Shown here one piece after another: positions 22,201 to 33,092 of a stretch of 64,000 bases of DNA (positions are counted from its first letter, which is position 1; every line of letters starts with the position of its first letter). The notes under the pieces are model-generated. The model saw nothing but the letters and a program-made list of their open reading frames with translations, was not told where the DNA came from and did no database searches. Source of the stretch: Nereocystis luetkeana (Eukaryota; Sar; Phaeophyceae; Laminariales; Laminariaceae); NCBI GenBank assembly GCA_031213475.1, contig JARUPZ010000008.1, positions 10,536,708-10,600,707 on the forward strand, read 5' to 3'. Position numbers and translations under genes: made by a program.

Positions 22201-25200
22201 AGGATCACCTTGCACCCGTCCTGTATACGTTCGGCTCCAGCGTTGCAAATCGCACACGAACATCTTCCACCCCTCAGTCACGCAGTGGCCCTTCCATGCA
22301 ACCGTCACATTTTTTTTTGTGGTCAATTTTTCCCGCTGAAATCCCAAGGGGGTCAAGGCAGAACTCAACGCTTGAAATAGCGCCCTCTCCGAATAAGGGC
22401 CTGAAGGCATTGTTTAAGCCCAGCCTTCAAGACCGCGGCCTCACGTATGTGAGATACCTCTGGTACCTGGCGTATGTGAAGCATGTCGGAGGCATACACA
22501 TGTATATACCGAACATTTTTGTGGGCGCGTAGACTAGCTACAGACACCATTCGACGTCGGTCAACGAGGGGAAAAAGTGCTCAAGTTTATCTTCTCTTGA
22601 TCGGTATAAATGCTAGGGCACGCACCGTAGTGGGTACTTATTAATAGTGAAAGTTGCGACTACATTAAGAGGGAGGTTGATGGTATGGAAAAAAAGAAGG
22701 ACGGGAAAAAACACGAAAACGAACCCTGCAAACAGCCAGCCAGCAACAGATATCCATGTCTTCCTTCACGTAGAACGAGCAATGCATCCCCAGCAAGCAG
22801 TAGTAAAAAGGTGCGAGGTAGCCTCTCCTCTTGCATGCCTTAGATAGCCCGAATTATAGCGAGGGAGCGACCGACTTGTCACAAAAGCTCGGGAGGAGCT
22901 ACAGCAGCAGTATTGTACCTATCTATGTATCGACCCGCTATTAATAGATGATGCTGTACGTCCATGCTTACTTGTAACCACAGACGAGGACACTCATCAG
23001 CAGTAAGTTGGACTCCATATATGGCATGCTATTGCTACGACGGAAGATGATAGTGGTCAAGACCAAATTTGCCTCGTACCGTGGTAGAAATACTGGAATA
23101 CATCAGTTTTGGTGATCATGACGGGTCATGATTACCATACAGTAGTCCCCCACCACAAAATTTACCGTTACGGAGGAACATAGTAATCAGGATCAAATGT
23201 GGGTAGTAAAAAGTTGGAAGGAATGTATTCTTTTTTTTACAATATATTGGGCCCTGATTACCAGGATGTCCCCTAGTGATAAGTAAAAGGTACCGGTATC
23301 TGCCGGCATAACAAGTCTGCTGCACTCTAGAGTAGCTTCCGCCTCGTTCCAGAACTGCGGTGTGTACAATACTCGTGGTTGGGAGAACTCCGAGTTAAAT
23401 AAATGCTGTATTGAATAGTGTGCTTGCGAAACATCTGAAGCAATACGGTATACACGCATCGTCATCATTGAGATGGACTGGGTTCGGTCGATACCCAGCT
23501 TCTTTACGAGTGAAAACGCAACTGCCACCACACTGCTGTACACAACAATTCAATGCCGAACAAGCGCGCCCGACGTATATATATATATATATATATATGT
23601 ATATTTATATATCTATGTATAAGTCAACGTCCAAATTTGAGTATCAAGCACTCAAATGGTCGTTTCTTTTGCTCATGAATCTGGAATTAAACTATTCGTT
23701 GGTGCTGGACCGTATCCACAATTAACCTATTACGGGGAACCATAGTTAACAGGGCCTATGGTACACATAAAAACCTATATGTTTAACCATTTTTACTAAC
23801 AATATTTGGTCCTGTTAACTATGGCCCCCCGTAATAGCATGTATAACGCACCCGAAGCTGGCGTATCTGTGTGCAATACTATTATTACTGGGGAGTGCTG
23901 TAGTAAATAGGACCAAAAATTGTTGACAAAAAATAGCGAAACATACAGGTTTTTGTGTGCATCGTAGGTCCTGTTAACTATGGTCCCCCGTGATAGTTTA
24001 AAAATCTACATATTTTTTATGTTCTTTTGTTGTTCCGTTATATTGTTCTGGTTTTCAACGACAACAACAGCGGGCTCGTGCATCTGCTGTCGGGGATAGT
24101 GATGGCCGAGATGGTACTGGATTGCTGGGTTGGAGCGGAGCTTGTGACGTTCATCAAGGCCTTAAAGTTCTTGGAGCTGGCGGGGTCTAACCTGGTCGCG
24201 GTTACGAATCTGGCAATTTGCGCCAACCTCGCCCTCATCGTGCATGTGAGCATTAAACCATATATTTTGGTGTGTCTGGCACGTCGGAATATTTAGTGAT
24301 TGGTCTACTTCCGTCTCTGGTACCGGTACTATTGCCTACCCGGTACTTGTGGCATGCTATTGCTTCGAACTATGTGAGTCGGCAGGCTCAAGTTGAAGGA
24401 CGGATTTTGCTTACCCCCCCCCCGGCCAGAGTCGTTTTTCCGACCGGGACTCTTATGTGGCTCTTCTCTGAGTCCTCACGAACACCCCACCCAACGTTTG
24501 TTTTATCCTGAATTTCGTTTTTTTTTTAGAAATTTGAGCGTAGTTATTACCCCATTACATCAACTGTTATGAGCGGTTTTGGAGAGGCTCTTAAGAACTG
24601 GGTTGTTTTATCGAAAATGGGCGATTTACTCGACGGGACAGTCGAAAACGCCGGTAGGCTCCTCGAGATGCTCCCCTTAGCTTTCCGAGAGCTTCCTTGA
24701 GCACTTTCACGTTTTTCCAAACTCGCAGTTTGACTGTTTGTCCATAATATTGCCAGTTCTGAGGGCATCGTGATTTTTCAATTTTTCATCAAAAATCTTT
24801 ATGATCTCACATACAACCTTTTTTTTCACCCCCCAGAGAAAATCGATTGGCTGCTCCGAAAATCAAACTATGACTTTGGAGAAAAAGAAAACTCTCGGAT
24901 AACCCCGGAGAGCATTCTGAGGAATCTACTGGTGTCTGAGGCTGTTCCGCCCGGCAAAACGCGTTGATTCGGCCTGAAAACTCAGTTCCTGGGGCCCAGA
25001 AACATGTTCTTGTATTAAATAGTCTTACGCCACATATTGTCCGCGAACCAACTAAGCAAAGAAAGTGGGTCAGTCCTCGGGGAAGACATGAAGCACGTGT
25101 GAGCAAAATCTCAGCGTCCGTGGACATTACGATGTGTGTGCGGTATAAGTGCGCACATAGTAGTTTCAGTGTATATAGGATTGATTTTTGGCCTTATATT

Positions 25201-28200
25201 TTGCTCAATATTGAACATACGCAAGTCAGGTCTTCGAGCTTTAGGGCGAAAAGATGAAGACGCATGCCATGGTGTACTCGCAACCGGACCGTTCAGAAAA
25301 ATAAAATAAAAAAGCAAGTATTCCTACGGAAGCGCACGGTTGTTTCTGGCATATTTTCCAAGACCCGTGGTTGGTCAGGAAACATTTGGGCCGCTAGCGC
25401 CAGACCTACAGTAGAACCTCAACAGTAGAACCGGCTGTGTCGCCCTCTCGCGCTGTTAATGTCGGTCAGTATTATACCGAGCATATATATCCCGTTCGAG
25501 TAGATGCTGCTTCGTGGGGGAGGTATTTACGGGGGATCATAGTTAATGGGACCTATGGTATACATAAAAACCTATATATTCAACCATTTTTACCATCAAT
25601 ATTTGGTCCTATTAACTATGGCCCCCCGTAATAGTTTCCGTCGTTTAGCTTGAACCAGCTCGTACACAGTCGCCTAACCTACGCACTATTACCGGGGACC
25701 ATAGTTAATAGGACCTATGGTAGACATAAAAACCTAGATATATAACCATTTTTACTAACAATATTTGGTCCCATTAACTATGGTCCCCCGTAATAGTACT
25801 ATCTACGCGCAGTCTGTTTTGCCATGAATATGAGCAGTAGACTACCTGATACAACAGTAGGACTGTGGATCGGAGCAGGAGTTCGGTATAGCATATATAT
25901 ACGTATTGTTGTCAGAGTTCGCACGGGGCTTCCCAAGGGTGCCCGTGGTATCCCTCGGGGCTTCCACGGGAACCCACAGTATTTCGCGGTACTCCCCGGG
26001 GTACGGTGGGTAATCCCTGTTGTTCCAGCGGGATCCCACGCGCAAATCCACAGGAATCCATGTGATGCCACGTGATTCCGCGGGATGACCTGGCATCCCG
26101 GCGGCACGCGTAATGAATAGAACTCAAGCCAAAATAAACCTCGAGACCACACAGCAGTCCCGTGGGATATCCCGTGACCTTCCACGACCTCCAACGGCGC
26201 GCTCCACCGGGTGCGAGTCTCCTCATAAGACGGAGGTCTACGTGAGTCAAGTGTAACGGTTTCGATATACCTGATATCTGAGGAAACGAGAAGACGGCTT
26301 GCCTATCCGTACGATTGAAGATCAGCGCCAGTAAACACCCGAAACGCCTATTATAGGACTTCCCGGGGTGATACTAGGCGCGATTCCGTGGAATATCCCC
26401 GTAGATGCACGCGAAACCGCCTGGTGCTATCGGGACTCATTGAAATAGCCACGGTATCCCTGTGATGCTCTTATTGTAGATCCCGTGAAAACCAGTGGCG
26501 ATTCCAGCACGAGGAAAACCCCGATCGGGTCCTTGTAGTTCACATCTGAACCCGCGTTTTATACCGCTGGTACAAGAAATTCGCACCCTCCGCGGCTTCC
26601 GTCGTGCGCTGTATAGGCGGACTCTATTGGTTGGAAAGAGATTGTTCAAAATTCTATCAACCTCTCTTCAAATCGCGGAGTCCCATGGATTCCTGTGGGA
26701 ATCCTGTTGTACCCATTCTGTTTTGCTCGAATCCCGCGGCATCTCACGGGATCCCGAGGATTCCCATGTATATACCACGGTACATCAAAGTGTAACGTGG
26801 GTCCCCCTGGGACATCCTGTGGGAAACCGGGGAAAAAACCCAGCTACATAGCTATCGTTTGTTCGATAGTGCATGCTATTGGGTTTGACGAAGGCGATTC
26901 ATCGGATTCATCGGATTTCTCGTACAACCCGGTTCTCTTGGATCTCGAGCCAAATCGAATGAGCGAAGCGAGCCCCCCCCCCCCCCCCCCCGGGAGCTAG
27001 TGACGGAGGCGCTATAGCCGGTTATCAGATATGGCGAGTGCAACACAGAAAAATCGCAACCATTTTGCAATTCCGATGTTGACGGAAGCGTCCAATTGAG
27101 TCGTCCGATTGAATCATTCAGATGTCTCGGGTCAATCGGTCGTGAAGTAAGTGTAAAAATTGGGAAGGACGATGGCATGCTAGCCCAGGCCAGATTTCTT
27201 ATGTTGAAACTGGAGGGCTCCACTCTAAAACTGAGATAGTATAACGGCCCTAATGCTTTCAACCTTCCTGCGAAGCTGCTGGCTTGATTTCCTTGGTGCT
27301 CGTGGTCTTACGATTTCTACATACAAACCACTGGTACCGCTGTCCGGAGACATGAGGATCTTTCGAGACTGAACACTGTATTCCAAGCCCACCACCTTGT
27401 GCATTGCGGGGGAACTCCATTTTACTACGGTGTATTACGGCTCGTACCTTAGGTCGTACTGTACAATGTGCTACGTAATACACCAGTAGTAGCACGCAAG
27501 ATAATTTCACCCCCCGGGGGCGACCGCTCGAGGCAATGTTCTGCAAAGCGGACGGGGGTACCGGCACATCGAAGGAAGGTGACGGCTTCGAAGATAACTC
27601 GTCCAAATATATCCACGGACGCGCCGGTCGGCGTTTGCGCTCTCCTCCTCGTCGGAAAAAAACGGTTCGGAAATCTGCTCGAGCGCGTATATGTGTCTGT
27701 TGAATAAAATAGTCCACTGGCCTACTCTGCTTACGATAGTCACTGGGCCGGTGTCACACGCTATATAACCAACAAAGGATGTCTAGTGGGGTTCGAATCT
27801 CACCTTGCTCAATGCTTGTTTTTTTCGAGCGTGCGCGCCGGAGATCTCGCGAATGGTTCTGGTAGTATGCTCCTGGACACTAGTGCGTGGCGGGAGAAAA
27901 GGCCCCGGATGTCAATGCGTCACGGTGAGATATATCGAGCCCGAAGGTATTCATGGTGTTGGTTACCTAGAGCGTTACTAAGTAGGCAACTGGACTACTT
28001 GCGCGGGTAATGCGTTAGGAGACCGCCGCTTCAGGAGGTAGTTATAGTATTTGTTTTGTTTCCAGCCGGACTACCTCGTTGAAAGACCGCTGATGGTACT
28101 TGGACTGCGGGGGGGGCAGCACAAAAACGTTTTTGGTACGTTTGTTACGTGTGTGCGACCCTAAATGAAACGACGTCCAAGACATGTTTATGGTACTCAC

Positions 28201-31200
28201 GTTATTGCAGAAACAACGGCGTCGTGTGGGCTTGGATCCTGTTCGGCGCGACGGCATGAAGGAAGATCGATAGTGGACAGGCGGAGGTATTGAGGATAAT
28301 TCCGTGCGCGGTATAGAATGCGCGTCAGGCAAAATCGATCTTACACGAGTCACAACGAACATACATGCTGATGATCGGTGGGCTCGAGAGCGGCTAGAAC
28401 TACTCCGGGAGTGGGTTTGAGGGTTGGATAGGCTGCCTCAAAACCGTCCTACACCAGAGCTTTTACCTGGCACGCGAAATTAACGATAGCGTGTACCTGG
28501 TACAGCTTAACTCCACTGGGCCAAATCGACCCCACCCACCACACAACGCACATACTTCCTGATGTTGGGCGAACTCGAAAAATGCGAGGGTTACTCTGGG
28601 GGGGCGAAACAACTAGTTGACGGGTTGCATCAAATACCGCGACCTGTACATGAACGTTTTGGGGCTTGCCACAACACAGCACCTGGCACATATTTCAGTA
28701 TCGATCACGTGCATCCTCTCCGCATGAAGTTTAGTCGCACTTAATCGAACTCCCTCCTGGTGATGCATTGACCAGAGGCTTGTTGTACAACGCTTTGCTG
28801 AAATTCTTTGAGGGACCGAGAACAGCGGCTGGCTACAACAATGATCCAGCAGCTTCCCCCCGTTAGAACGGTCAGAGCCAGGAGAAAGAGGAGGAGCACT
28901 GCCTTGATCCTCGATCCTAAGATGTCGCGTGGCGGACGTAAGCTGTGGTCGGTGCTGTTGTTGCTTCCAAAGGACCAAGACAGCGAAAGAAGCAGCGGAC
29001 AGTATGGATTGAATAACCGCTATATTTGGTTTCTCGAGCGCCACGAGATTAATTCTGGGCGTAAAGGACGATATGACCTACCGACCTGCTGACGGCAGCC
29101 TCGGACGGGGCCAAAATCACTGCAGTGAGGGGGGGACAACTGCTTTGATCCTCGGCGGTGGAAACTTTCATGTATTTCCCATCCCGTCTCTACGGTATAC
29201 TTCTTTTGTTTTTCACACCTCAGACAGCTAATCGATTCCCACGTCACGGTCCAGATAACTCATGGCAGGTCAATTCCCGGTCATGCATGATCCACTACAG
29301 CTCATATTGCCGGTTCGGACCCGTACAGTTTTCTCGATTTAAATCAGGTTCCTGTGTGGGGTCTATCTGCACTACGCAGATCCCGCGCAGTCTCTCCCAG
29401 CCGCAGCCGATCCACTGGAGATAGATAGATAGATCACGACATGTTTGTACCATATCATGGCCTGACCGAGGTGTGTACCTTAAGTACTTTTTTCTAGCTC
29501 CCTCTCTTCTCGTAACTTGAAGTCTAGGAGGTCTTTTGCCCAGCCTTTTCCCACGCTGATAGTCGGAGCGAAATAGGTCCGGCTTCTATAAGGTAGTTCT
29601 TACAACGTTCGGGCGTGGCGATATGCGCACGTCTCATCAGCATCGTCGTTGGCAGAGAGAAATTTTGCTAGCGCATGCATGCAAAACAGCACTACACCCC
29701 CCTCCTCGGCGCGGTATTTCATATATCAGACTCGAAACAAAAAAAAACGGCATCCTGGGAAGAAGCCATTGATATCAGTATCCGGCATCGGTATTTTGTC
29801 CCTGGTCCGGCCTTACGCTGCCCTTTCGTTTTTCTGAACCCAACGTGTGGCCATGTTTTTTTTTTTTGGTACCGGGTGTGGCAACAACCTTTGCGTCGTC
29901 GCGCTTTTGTTTTATACAGAGCCACCGCACGATGACGCGCATCAAGAGCCTGTCGTCTTTGCGTATGGTGCTCTTCTTCCTGACTTTGTCGGTGGGGAGC
30001 GCAGCATCGGCGGTGCCTTACTGGGAGCGGTGGCTGATGAGCGGCACGGCTTTTCACATGGGAGGAACCACGACGGTGAGATGGAGGGGGCAAGCTTCCG
30101 GTCTCCATGTGCACGAGGCGTGCCGACGGAGGGGTGATACGATTTAGATAATACCTGGAATCATCTGTTTTTGTGATAGACGGGGCTTCCTGACTGACTA
30201 ACTATCTGCACCCAACGTCGTGTGCGTGCTTTACATTACATTTTCGATGCAGCCCGAAGGCCATGGGGAGTTTTGTCATTGGGTGAACTTTACAGGTATA
30301 TTCTAACACGCCAGGGGTTTTGGTGGAGGCGTAGAGCTACTGCAGTAGCTATCTCTTCAAATCAGGAGGAATTATCGAAAACCTGCAGGTGCTCCAGCAG
30401 CGGCGTACATATCACGCTTTTACTGCACGCACTTCATTTAGGATCCTTTCCCGTATGCGGTTGAGCTCATCAACTCGTTGCACGTGCTGCGATGAGGGTG
30501 AATAGCATATTTTCGTTTCGGCTGAATCTTTTTCTGATTAACACGTGTTCCTTATAACCTTGGAGAAACTTTCCATCGTCACTGGGTGCGGTATTAATTC
30601 ATTTCCCGTACGACAATGTGGAGGGCGCTATTCACTCAGGATGAAAATGCTGGCACAATTTGTCGAATACCACCAGTCGTATCCAATCGATTATCCTCCC
30701 GTGCGAATATTCAATCGACTACGCACTACTACTGGTTGCTGCACCACCGTTTACCCAAACAGTACACGTTGATACCTGCTGCGATATTGGTTTTCTATTA
30801 ATAAAACAAAAAAGGAAAAATACCTACCGCACCTTAGGCCGAGGTTACGCTCGTGTTTATTCTTGTATGTAATGTACTATTTATGTAGAGTTTCCTGAGT
30901 GTAGGCCCTAAAAACATGTAGGTGGTGCTACCCGTATACCGCACGAGTGGCACATATATGTAACTCCTTTTTCAGGACCGTAGTCCCGTTTTGGGAAAAA
31001 ACTACTTGAAAAAATGAGTGGCTTTGTCCCCAAAACAGGACTGCAGCCCTAAGGGCATTCGTAACGCCCATCGAGAGGCGTTCTGGACCTTGCCGCGCTT
31101 GGTCACAGGGTAACTTCCCCTTCTTCTATCTCGACCCTGTCTGCTGTGTTATACGTGTGCTGCAGCAGACCAATCCGTAACCTGGAAGTAAGATCGATCT

Positions 31201-33092
31201 CGTTCTAGGTCTCCCATTGCCTATGCGCGCCGCAAGCAGAGTCGCGATCCTAGGGCATGCACGTGTAGTGCAGACAGCACTGCGTTTCGGACGCTTAAGA
31301 TGCAATGAGCCTGGGCTGGTTGGTGCTATGGCCGATGCTTTTCCTACAGGCATTGGCTTTTAGGCTCACTTTTAGAATAAGAATATACCTATGTAGTTGC
31401 CGGTAAAGGACATGAATATCGGCGCAACTAAAGCTTGAACATAATATGGTGTGTTATCTGCGTATAGAAAACCCACTGTAGTCAATAGCATGTCGAAGTA
31501 TACATTTTACTGCGATTTTCTCGTCTAGACGTAGCAGATCTGCCTTTGGTCAATACTACTACTGCTGATTATGGAATAACCTGGTCTTCAAAAGGGCCGA
31601 GAGTCTATACCTGTGGTTGGTGAATTTGGCCAGTTCGTATGCGCCCATCACCTATACAGGTATTGCCGTTTTGTCTCCGTAAGTGTATGCTATTGGTCGA
31701 AATTCAGTTACACATATAAATATATATTCAGAATGTGTCGAGCGTTTCATAGCCTGTATTATAGAGAAGAGACGGTACAAGTAGTCCCGTCACAGTTCAC
31801 GGCTCCGTGCAGATCTCTACGAAGCGGAGCACCACGTGTGCGCGTGTTGGAAAGGACTCAAGGTGCTCCAGTTTGTATATAGCCGCACTACTGTGTATCA
31901 CGTACGACAGAAGTAAAACGAACGCGCGTGCCTCTTGGTCACGGTCTCGCTTTGCGTCTCTATCCAGGCCACAAACGACTGGATTATCGTATCCTACTTT
32001 CTTTTGGAGGCGGTCGTCAGTGTTTTTATGACGATTATCGTCTTGCTGCTGCTGCTTTTCAGGCGGTCGGAGCTTCGCCAGGTGAGTACGAAACGAGCAT
32101 AACCGTGAACCAGATAGGGATGTTCAGAGCGGGAACGGCCCACCCCTCGAGAAGCTTTACGTAATACACCAGCTCAACTACTAATTGTTAGTAGGTCTAG
32201 GTAAGCTCTTACAAGCGTCGTCTTCAGATGCGTGTGTATGTGCGGTACGCAAGCGACAAGTGAGGCCAGGTGGTTCCTGGGTAAGCGTCATGATGCATGA
32301 TGTCCCGGAAGGGAGTAGTGGACACGGGACATGTTTCGCGATCATCACGGGCCAGTGACAGAGAGCTCCAGAGACAATGCAGGGAAGCTGTGGCTTTGTG
32401 ACAGAGCGCTTGTTGCAAGCGCTACCTTCGGAAGACATGACTGAGCGGTGTGGATTACGCAAACACTACGTACAATACCGTAGTTGGGCACATAGAGTCC
32501 TAGCTTTCGTTATGGATCATCGTTTTTCCCGCTTCGGGAAATAAATGTCTAATTGAGACACATACTCTAGTTACACACCTGGTACGTACATATCGGAAAT
32601 AAATAACACACTTGAAACGCTAGAAGCACACACCATTCTGTCCGGGAAGTTAAGGACCGCCTGTTTTGCAGGACTTGTTTGTCCGAAACGGTCCTTCCAT
32701 TTACTTTCCGGGCAAACAGGTACACGCTTTGAATACGCACGTGTAGCGCCTGACGCGAGGATGCCCGTACTCGCACAATCGTTTGCCCCCCGATGTGGGC
32801 CTCGCCAAAGGTGTGGAGACTCCACCGCCGAATCAAGTACCACGTCGCTCTCACCGTCATCGCCCTCCTGGTGAACCTAGCCATCACGGTTTCCGGCTTC
32901 TTGATCTTGTTCGACGGCGGCCCTTTCTGGCTCATCATCATATCCTGGATCCTGCGGTACGTGCACATCGCCCTCGACACGCTCGTGCTCTACAGCGCCC
33001 TCGAAACCCCCGTGTTTCACCTACCGGCGAACAGCAACTTCCAAGATAGTAACGGCAACAGCATCCATCCGCATAGCGTCCTGCGGTACTGA
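16087..33092 (+). CDS. Gene A: seven-transmembrane protein, five exons, 302 aa
   Basis: Exons 16087-16268, 24071-24245, 29920-30075, 31968-32081 and 32811-33092. The phases fit (2, 0, 0, 0) and the sum is 909 nt including TGA. The start is the ATG at 16087; an in-frame TAA lies shortly upstream. Hydrophobic segments are at about residues 27-45, 51-76, 98-118, 133-153, 176-202, 220-243 and 247-271, giving a seven-helix membrane protein. It has a short N-terminus containing LQPWEDV, a short basic loop before helix 6 (RRSELRQVWRLHRRIK) and a 30-residue polar tail. A cysteine in DCWVGAEL after helix 2 is kept in the paralogue. The family is not recognised. Topology resembles a G-protein-coupled receptor, but no family motif is seen, so receptor function is only a hypothesis. 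A second copy, gene B, follows 4 kb downstream. Introns total about 16 kb and are full of repeats. Confidence 0.85.
16782..16881. mobile_element. Family-2 fold-back element
   Basis: CAGTCCCGTTTTGGGGACAA ... TTGTCCCCAAAACCGGACTG arms. A TACCAGGTG motif directly abuts its right end. Confidence 0.75.
17132..17240. repeat. Family-3 repeat, inverted pair
   Basis: An inverted 'GTACTCACAGCTGACGTGCG' at 17132-17154 is followed, after a T17 run, by a direct copy ending 'GTTGATACTCAACTTTGCAA' near 17235. The family core is ACGTCAGCTGTGAGTTCGAC ... TACTCAACTTTGCAAGC. Confidence 0.7.
17539..17767 (+). repeat. Family-3 repeats, three tandem copies
   Basis: Copies at about 17539-17590, 17613-17668 and 17681-17767 each begin (ACGT)CAGCTGTGAGTTC and end TACTCAACTTT(GCAA). 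The third contains a TACCTGGTA at 17737. The halves are imperfectly complementary (GAGTTCGAC / GTTGATACTC), giving a short fold-back. Confidence 0.75.
18036..18390 (+). mobile_element. tRNA-derived SINE
   Basis: The head has a Pol III A-box-like stretch (GGTTCAAGTGGTTAACC, about 18051-18067) and a perfect B box inside a T-arm (CTGGGTTCGAGCCCCAG, stem 5 bp, loop 7). The body contains 'GAGAAGAGCCTGCTATGTGA', 'CCCCGGATCTGAGTTACGAG' and 'GAAGATGTGCGAAGATAATG', and the tail is A-rich (AAAAATAAAAAAAACAATGG). An inverted copy of the body lies at 61245-61380. The cloverleaf is imperfect in the acceptor and anticodon stems, so this is a SINE head and not a working tRNA. Confidence 0.78.
18450..18545 (+). 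repeat. Dispersed repeat shared with 7030-7145
   Basis: Near-identical to the copy at 7 kb; here it follows the SINE tail and a (TA)n stretch and runs into (AAC)n. Confidence 0.75.
18680..19385. repeat. Degenerate satellite of CCTATCG/ATAGG motifs
   Basis: Units of about 50-60 bp with 'CAATACCTATCGATGCCTAT' and 'AATAGGATAGG' recur with drift over 700 bp. CCTAT and ATAGG alternate, so the array has many small inverted repeats. Confidence 0.8.
19881..19986 (+). mobile_element. Family-1 fold-back element (diverged)
   Basis: Starts ATTACGGGGGACCATAGTAA and ends TACTGTAATCCCCCGCAA. Confidence 0.8.
20402..20498. mobile_element. Family-2 fold-back element
   Basis: Near-perfect arms from AACCCCTTTAGAACCGCAGT to GGACTGCGGTCCTAAAAGGG. 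Confidence 0.88.
20605..20624. repeat. C20 homopolymer tract
   Basis: Twenty consecutive C, followed by a pyrimidine-rich 250 bp. Confidence 0.9.
21285..21316 (-). repeat. Family-4 repeat fragment with C16 tract
   Basis: CATGCATGATTATGAGTA followed by 16 C is the reverse complement of the poly(G)-headed start of the family-4 repeat seen at 53-62 kb. Confidence 0.6.
21513..21618 (+). mobile_element. Family-1 fold-back element
   Basis: ATTACGGGGGACCATATTAA ... ACTATGGCCCCCCGTAAT. Confidence 0.85.
22013..22104. mobile_element. Family-2 fold-back element
   Basis: TTAACCCTTTTAGGGCTGCA ... CGGGACTGCAGTTCTAAAAG; the left arm is mutated. Confidence 0.8.
23034..23277 (+). mobile_element. Two diverged family-1-related elements in tandem
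   Basis: Elements at about 23034-23150 and 23168-23277 have ACGGAGGAACATAGTAATCA / GGGCCCTGATTACCAGGATG style ends. They keep the plan of family 1 with a shifted consensus (CAGGACCAAA / GGTCCTGATTA). They form a related subfamily. Confidence 0.55.
23729..23835 (+). mobile_element. Family-1 fold-back element
   Basis: ATTACGGGGAACCATAGTTA ... AACTATGGCCCCCCGTAAT. Confidence 0.87.
23884..23994 (-). mobile_element. Family-1 fold-back element, inverted orientation
   Basis: The core reads in the opposite sense (AGGACCAAAAATTGTTGACA first, GGTCCTGTTAACTATGGTCC last). It lies 48 bp from the preceding copy. Confidence 0.8.
24071..24245 (+). CDS. Gene A exon 2
   Basis: Acceptor ACAACAG, donor GTGAGC. 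One base completes the split Gly codon, then GLVHLLSGIVMAEMVLDCWVG ... LAGSNLVAVTNLAICANLALIVH. It is 175 nt, exactly as in gene B, with about 81% of residues identical. Confidence 0.92.
25526..25632 (+). mobile_element. Family-1 fold-back element
   Basis: ATTTACGGGGGATCATAGTT ... AACTATGGCCCCCCGTAAT. Confidence 0.85.
25688..25794 (+). mobile_element. Family-1 fold-back element
   Basis: ATTACCGGGGACCATAGTTA ... ACTATGGTCCCCCGTAAT, 55 bp after the previous copy and in the same orientation. Confidence 0.87.
25920..26830. repeat. Region rich in CACGGGATTCC-type motifs
   Basis: Variants of GGGATYCCRYGGGA, CACGGGANCCC and their complements occur every 15-40 bp (for example CGCGGGATGACCTGGCATCC, CACGGGATCCCGAGGATTCC). 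This gives a degenerate, self-complementary satellite. The frames in it are not coding-like. Confidence 0.6.
26973..26991. repeat. C19 tract
   Basis: Uninterrupted cytosine tract within gene A intron 2. Confidence 0.9.
29920..30075 (+). CDS. Gene A exon 3
   Basis: Acceptor TTTATACAG, donor GTGAGA; 156 nt, phase 0 at both ends. Encodes SHRTMTRIKSLSSLRMVLFFLTLS (helix 4) and a loop with YWERW. The loop is the most divergent part between the paralogues. Confidence 0.9.
30076..31967 (+). other. Gene A intron 3 (1.9 kb)
   Basis: GTGAGA...TCCAG. Contains one family-2 element (30960-31056). Nothing else recognisable. Confidence 0.7.
30960..31056. mobile_element. Family-2 fold-back element
   Basis: ACTCCTTTTTCAGGACCGTA ... 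GGACTGCAGCCCTAAGGGCA. Confidence 0.78.
31968..32081 (+). CDS. Gene A exon 4
   Basis: Acceptor TATCCAG, donor GTGAGT; 114 nt. Encodes helix 5 (WIIVSYFLLEAVVSVFMTII and LLLLLF), then RRSELRQ. The last residues match gene B's RRSELRE. Confidence 0.9.
32082..32810 (+). other. Gene A intron 4 (0.7 kb)
   Basis: GTGAGT...CAAAG. No repeats of the named families, and no other gene seen. Confidence 0.7.
32811..33092 (+). CDS. Gene A exon 5 (last)
   Basis: Acceptor GCCAAAG. Begins VWRLHRRIKYHVALTVIALL (helix 6), then GGPFWLIIISWILRYVHIAL and DTLVLYSALETPVFHL (helix 7), with a polar tail ending LRY and TGA at 33090. About 80% identity to gene B through PVFHL; the tails differ. Confidence 0.92.
   Translation: MWRLHRRIKYHVALTVIALLVNLAITVSGFLILFDGGPFWLIIISWILRYVHIALDTLVLYSALETPVFHLPANSNFQDSNGNSIHPHSVLRY

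Larger units (their letters stand above)
16269..24070 (+). other. Gene A intron 1 (7.8 kb), repeat-filled
   Basis: GTGAGA...ACAG. Contains TACCWGGTA motifs (the first 23 bases after exon 1), family-1, -2 and -3 elements, a SINE, the 18.7-19.4 kb satellite and C20/C16 tracts. A weak plus-strand similarity to coding sequence is not seen. Confidence 0.7.
24246..29919 (+). other. Gene A intron 2 (5.7 kb)
   Basis: GTGAGC...TACAG. Holds two family-1 copies, the GGGATTCC-rich region (25.92-26.83 kb), C9 and C19 tracts, one TACCTGGTA (28494), and at 27751-27830 a possible tRNA-like B box (GGGGTTCGAATCTCACC) followed 25 bases on by a T7 run. No exon with a partner in gene B is found here. Confidence 0.6.

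Noticed and set aside
29158-29424. Plus-strand frame beginning METFMYFPSRLYGILLLFF
   Set aside because: Considered as an extra membrane exon of gene A in intron 2; no counterpart in gene B and no splice borders in phase.
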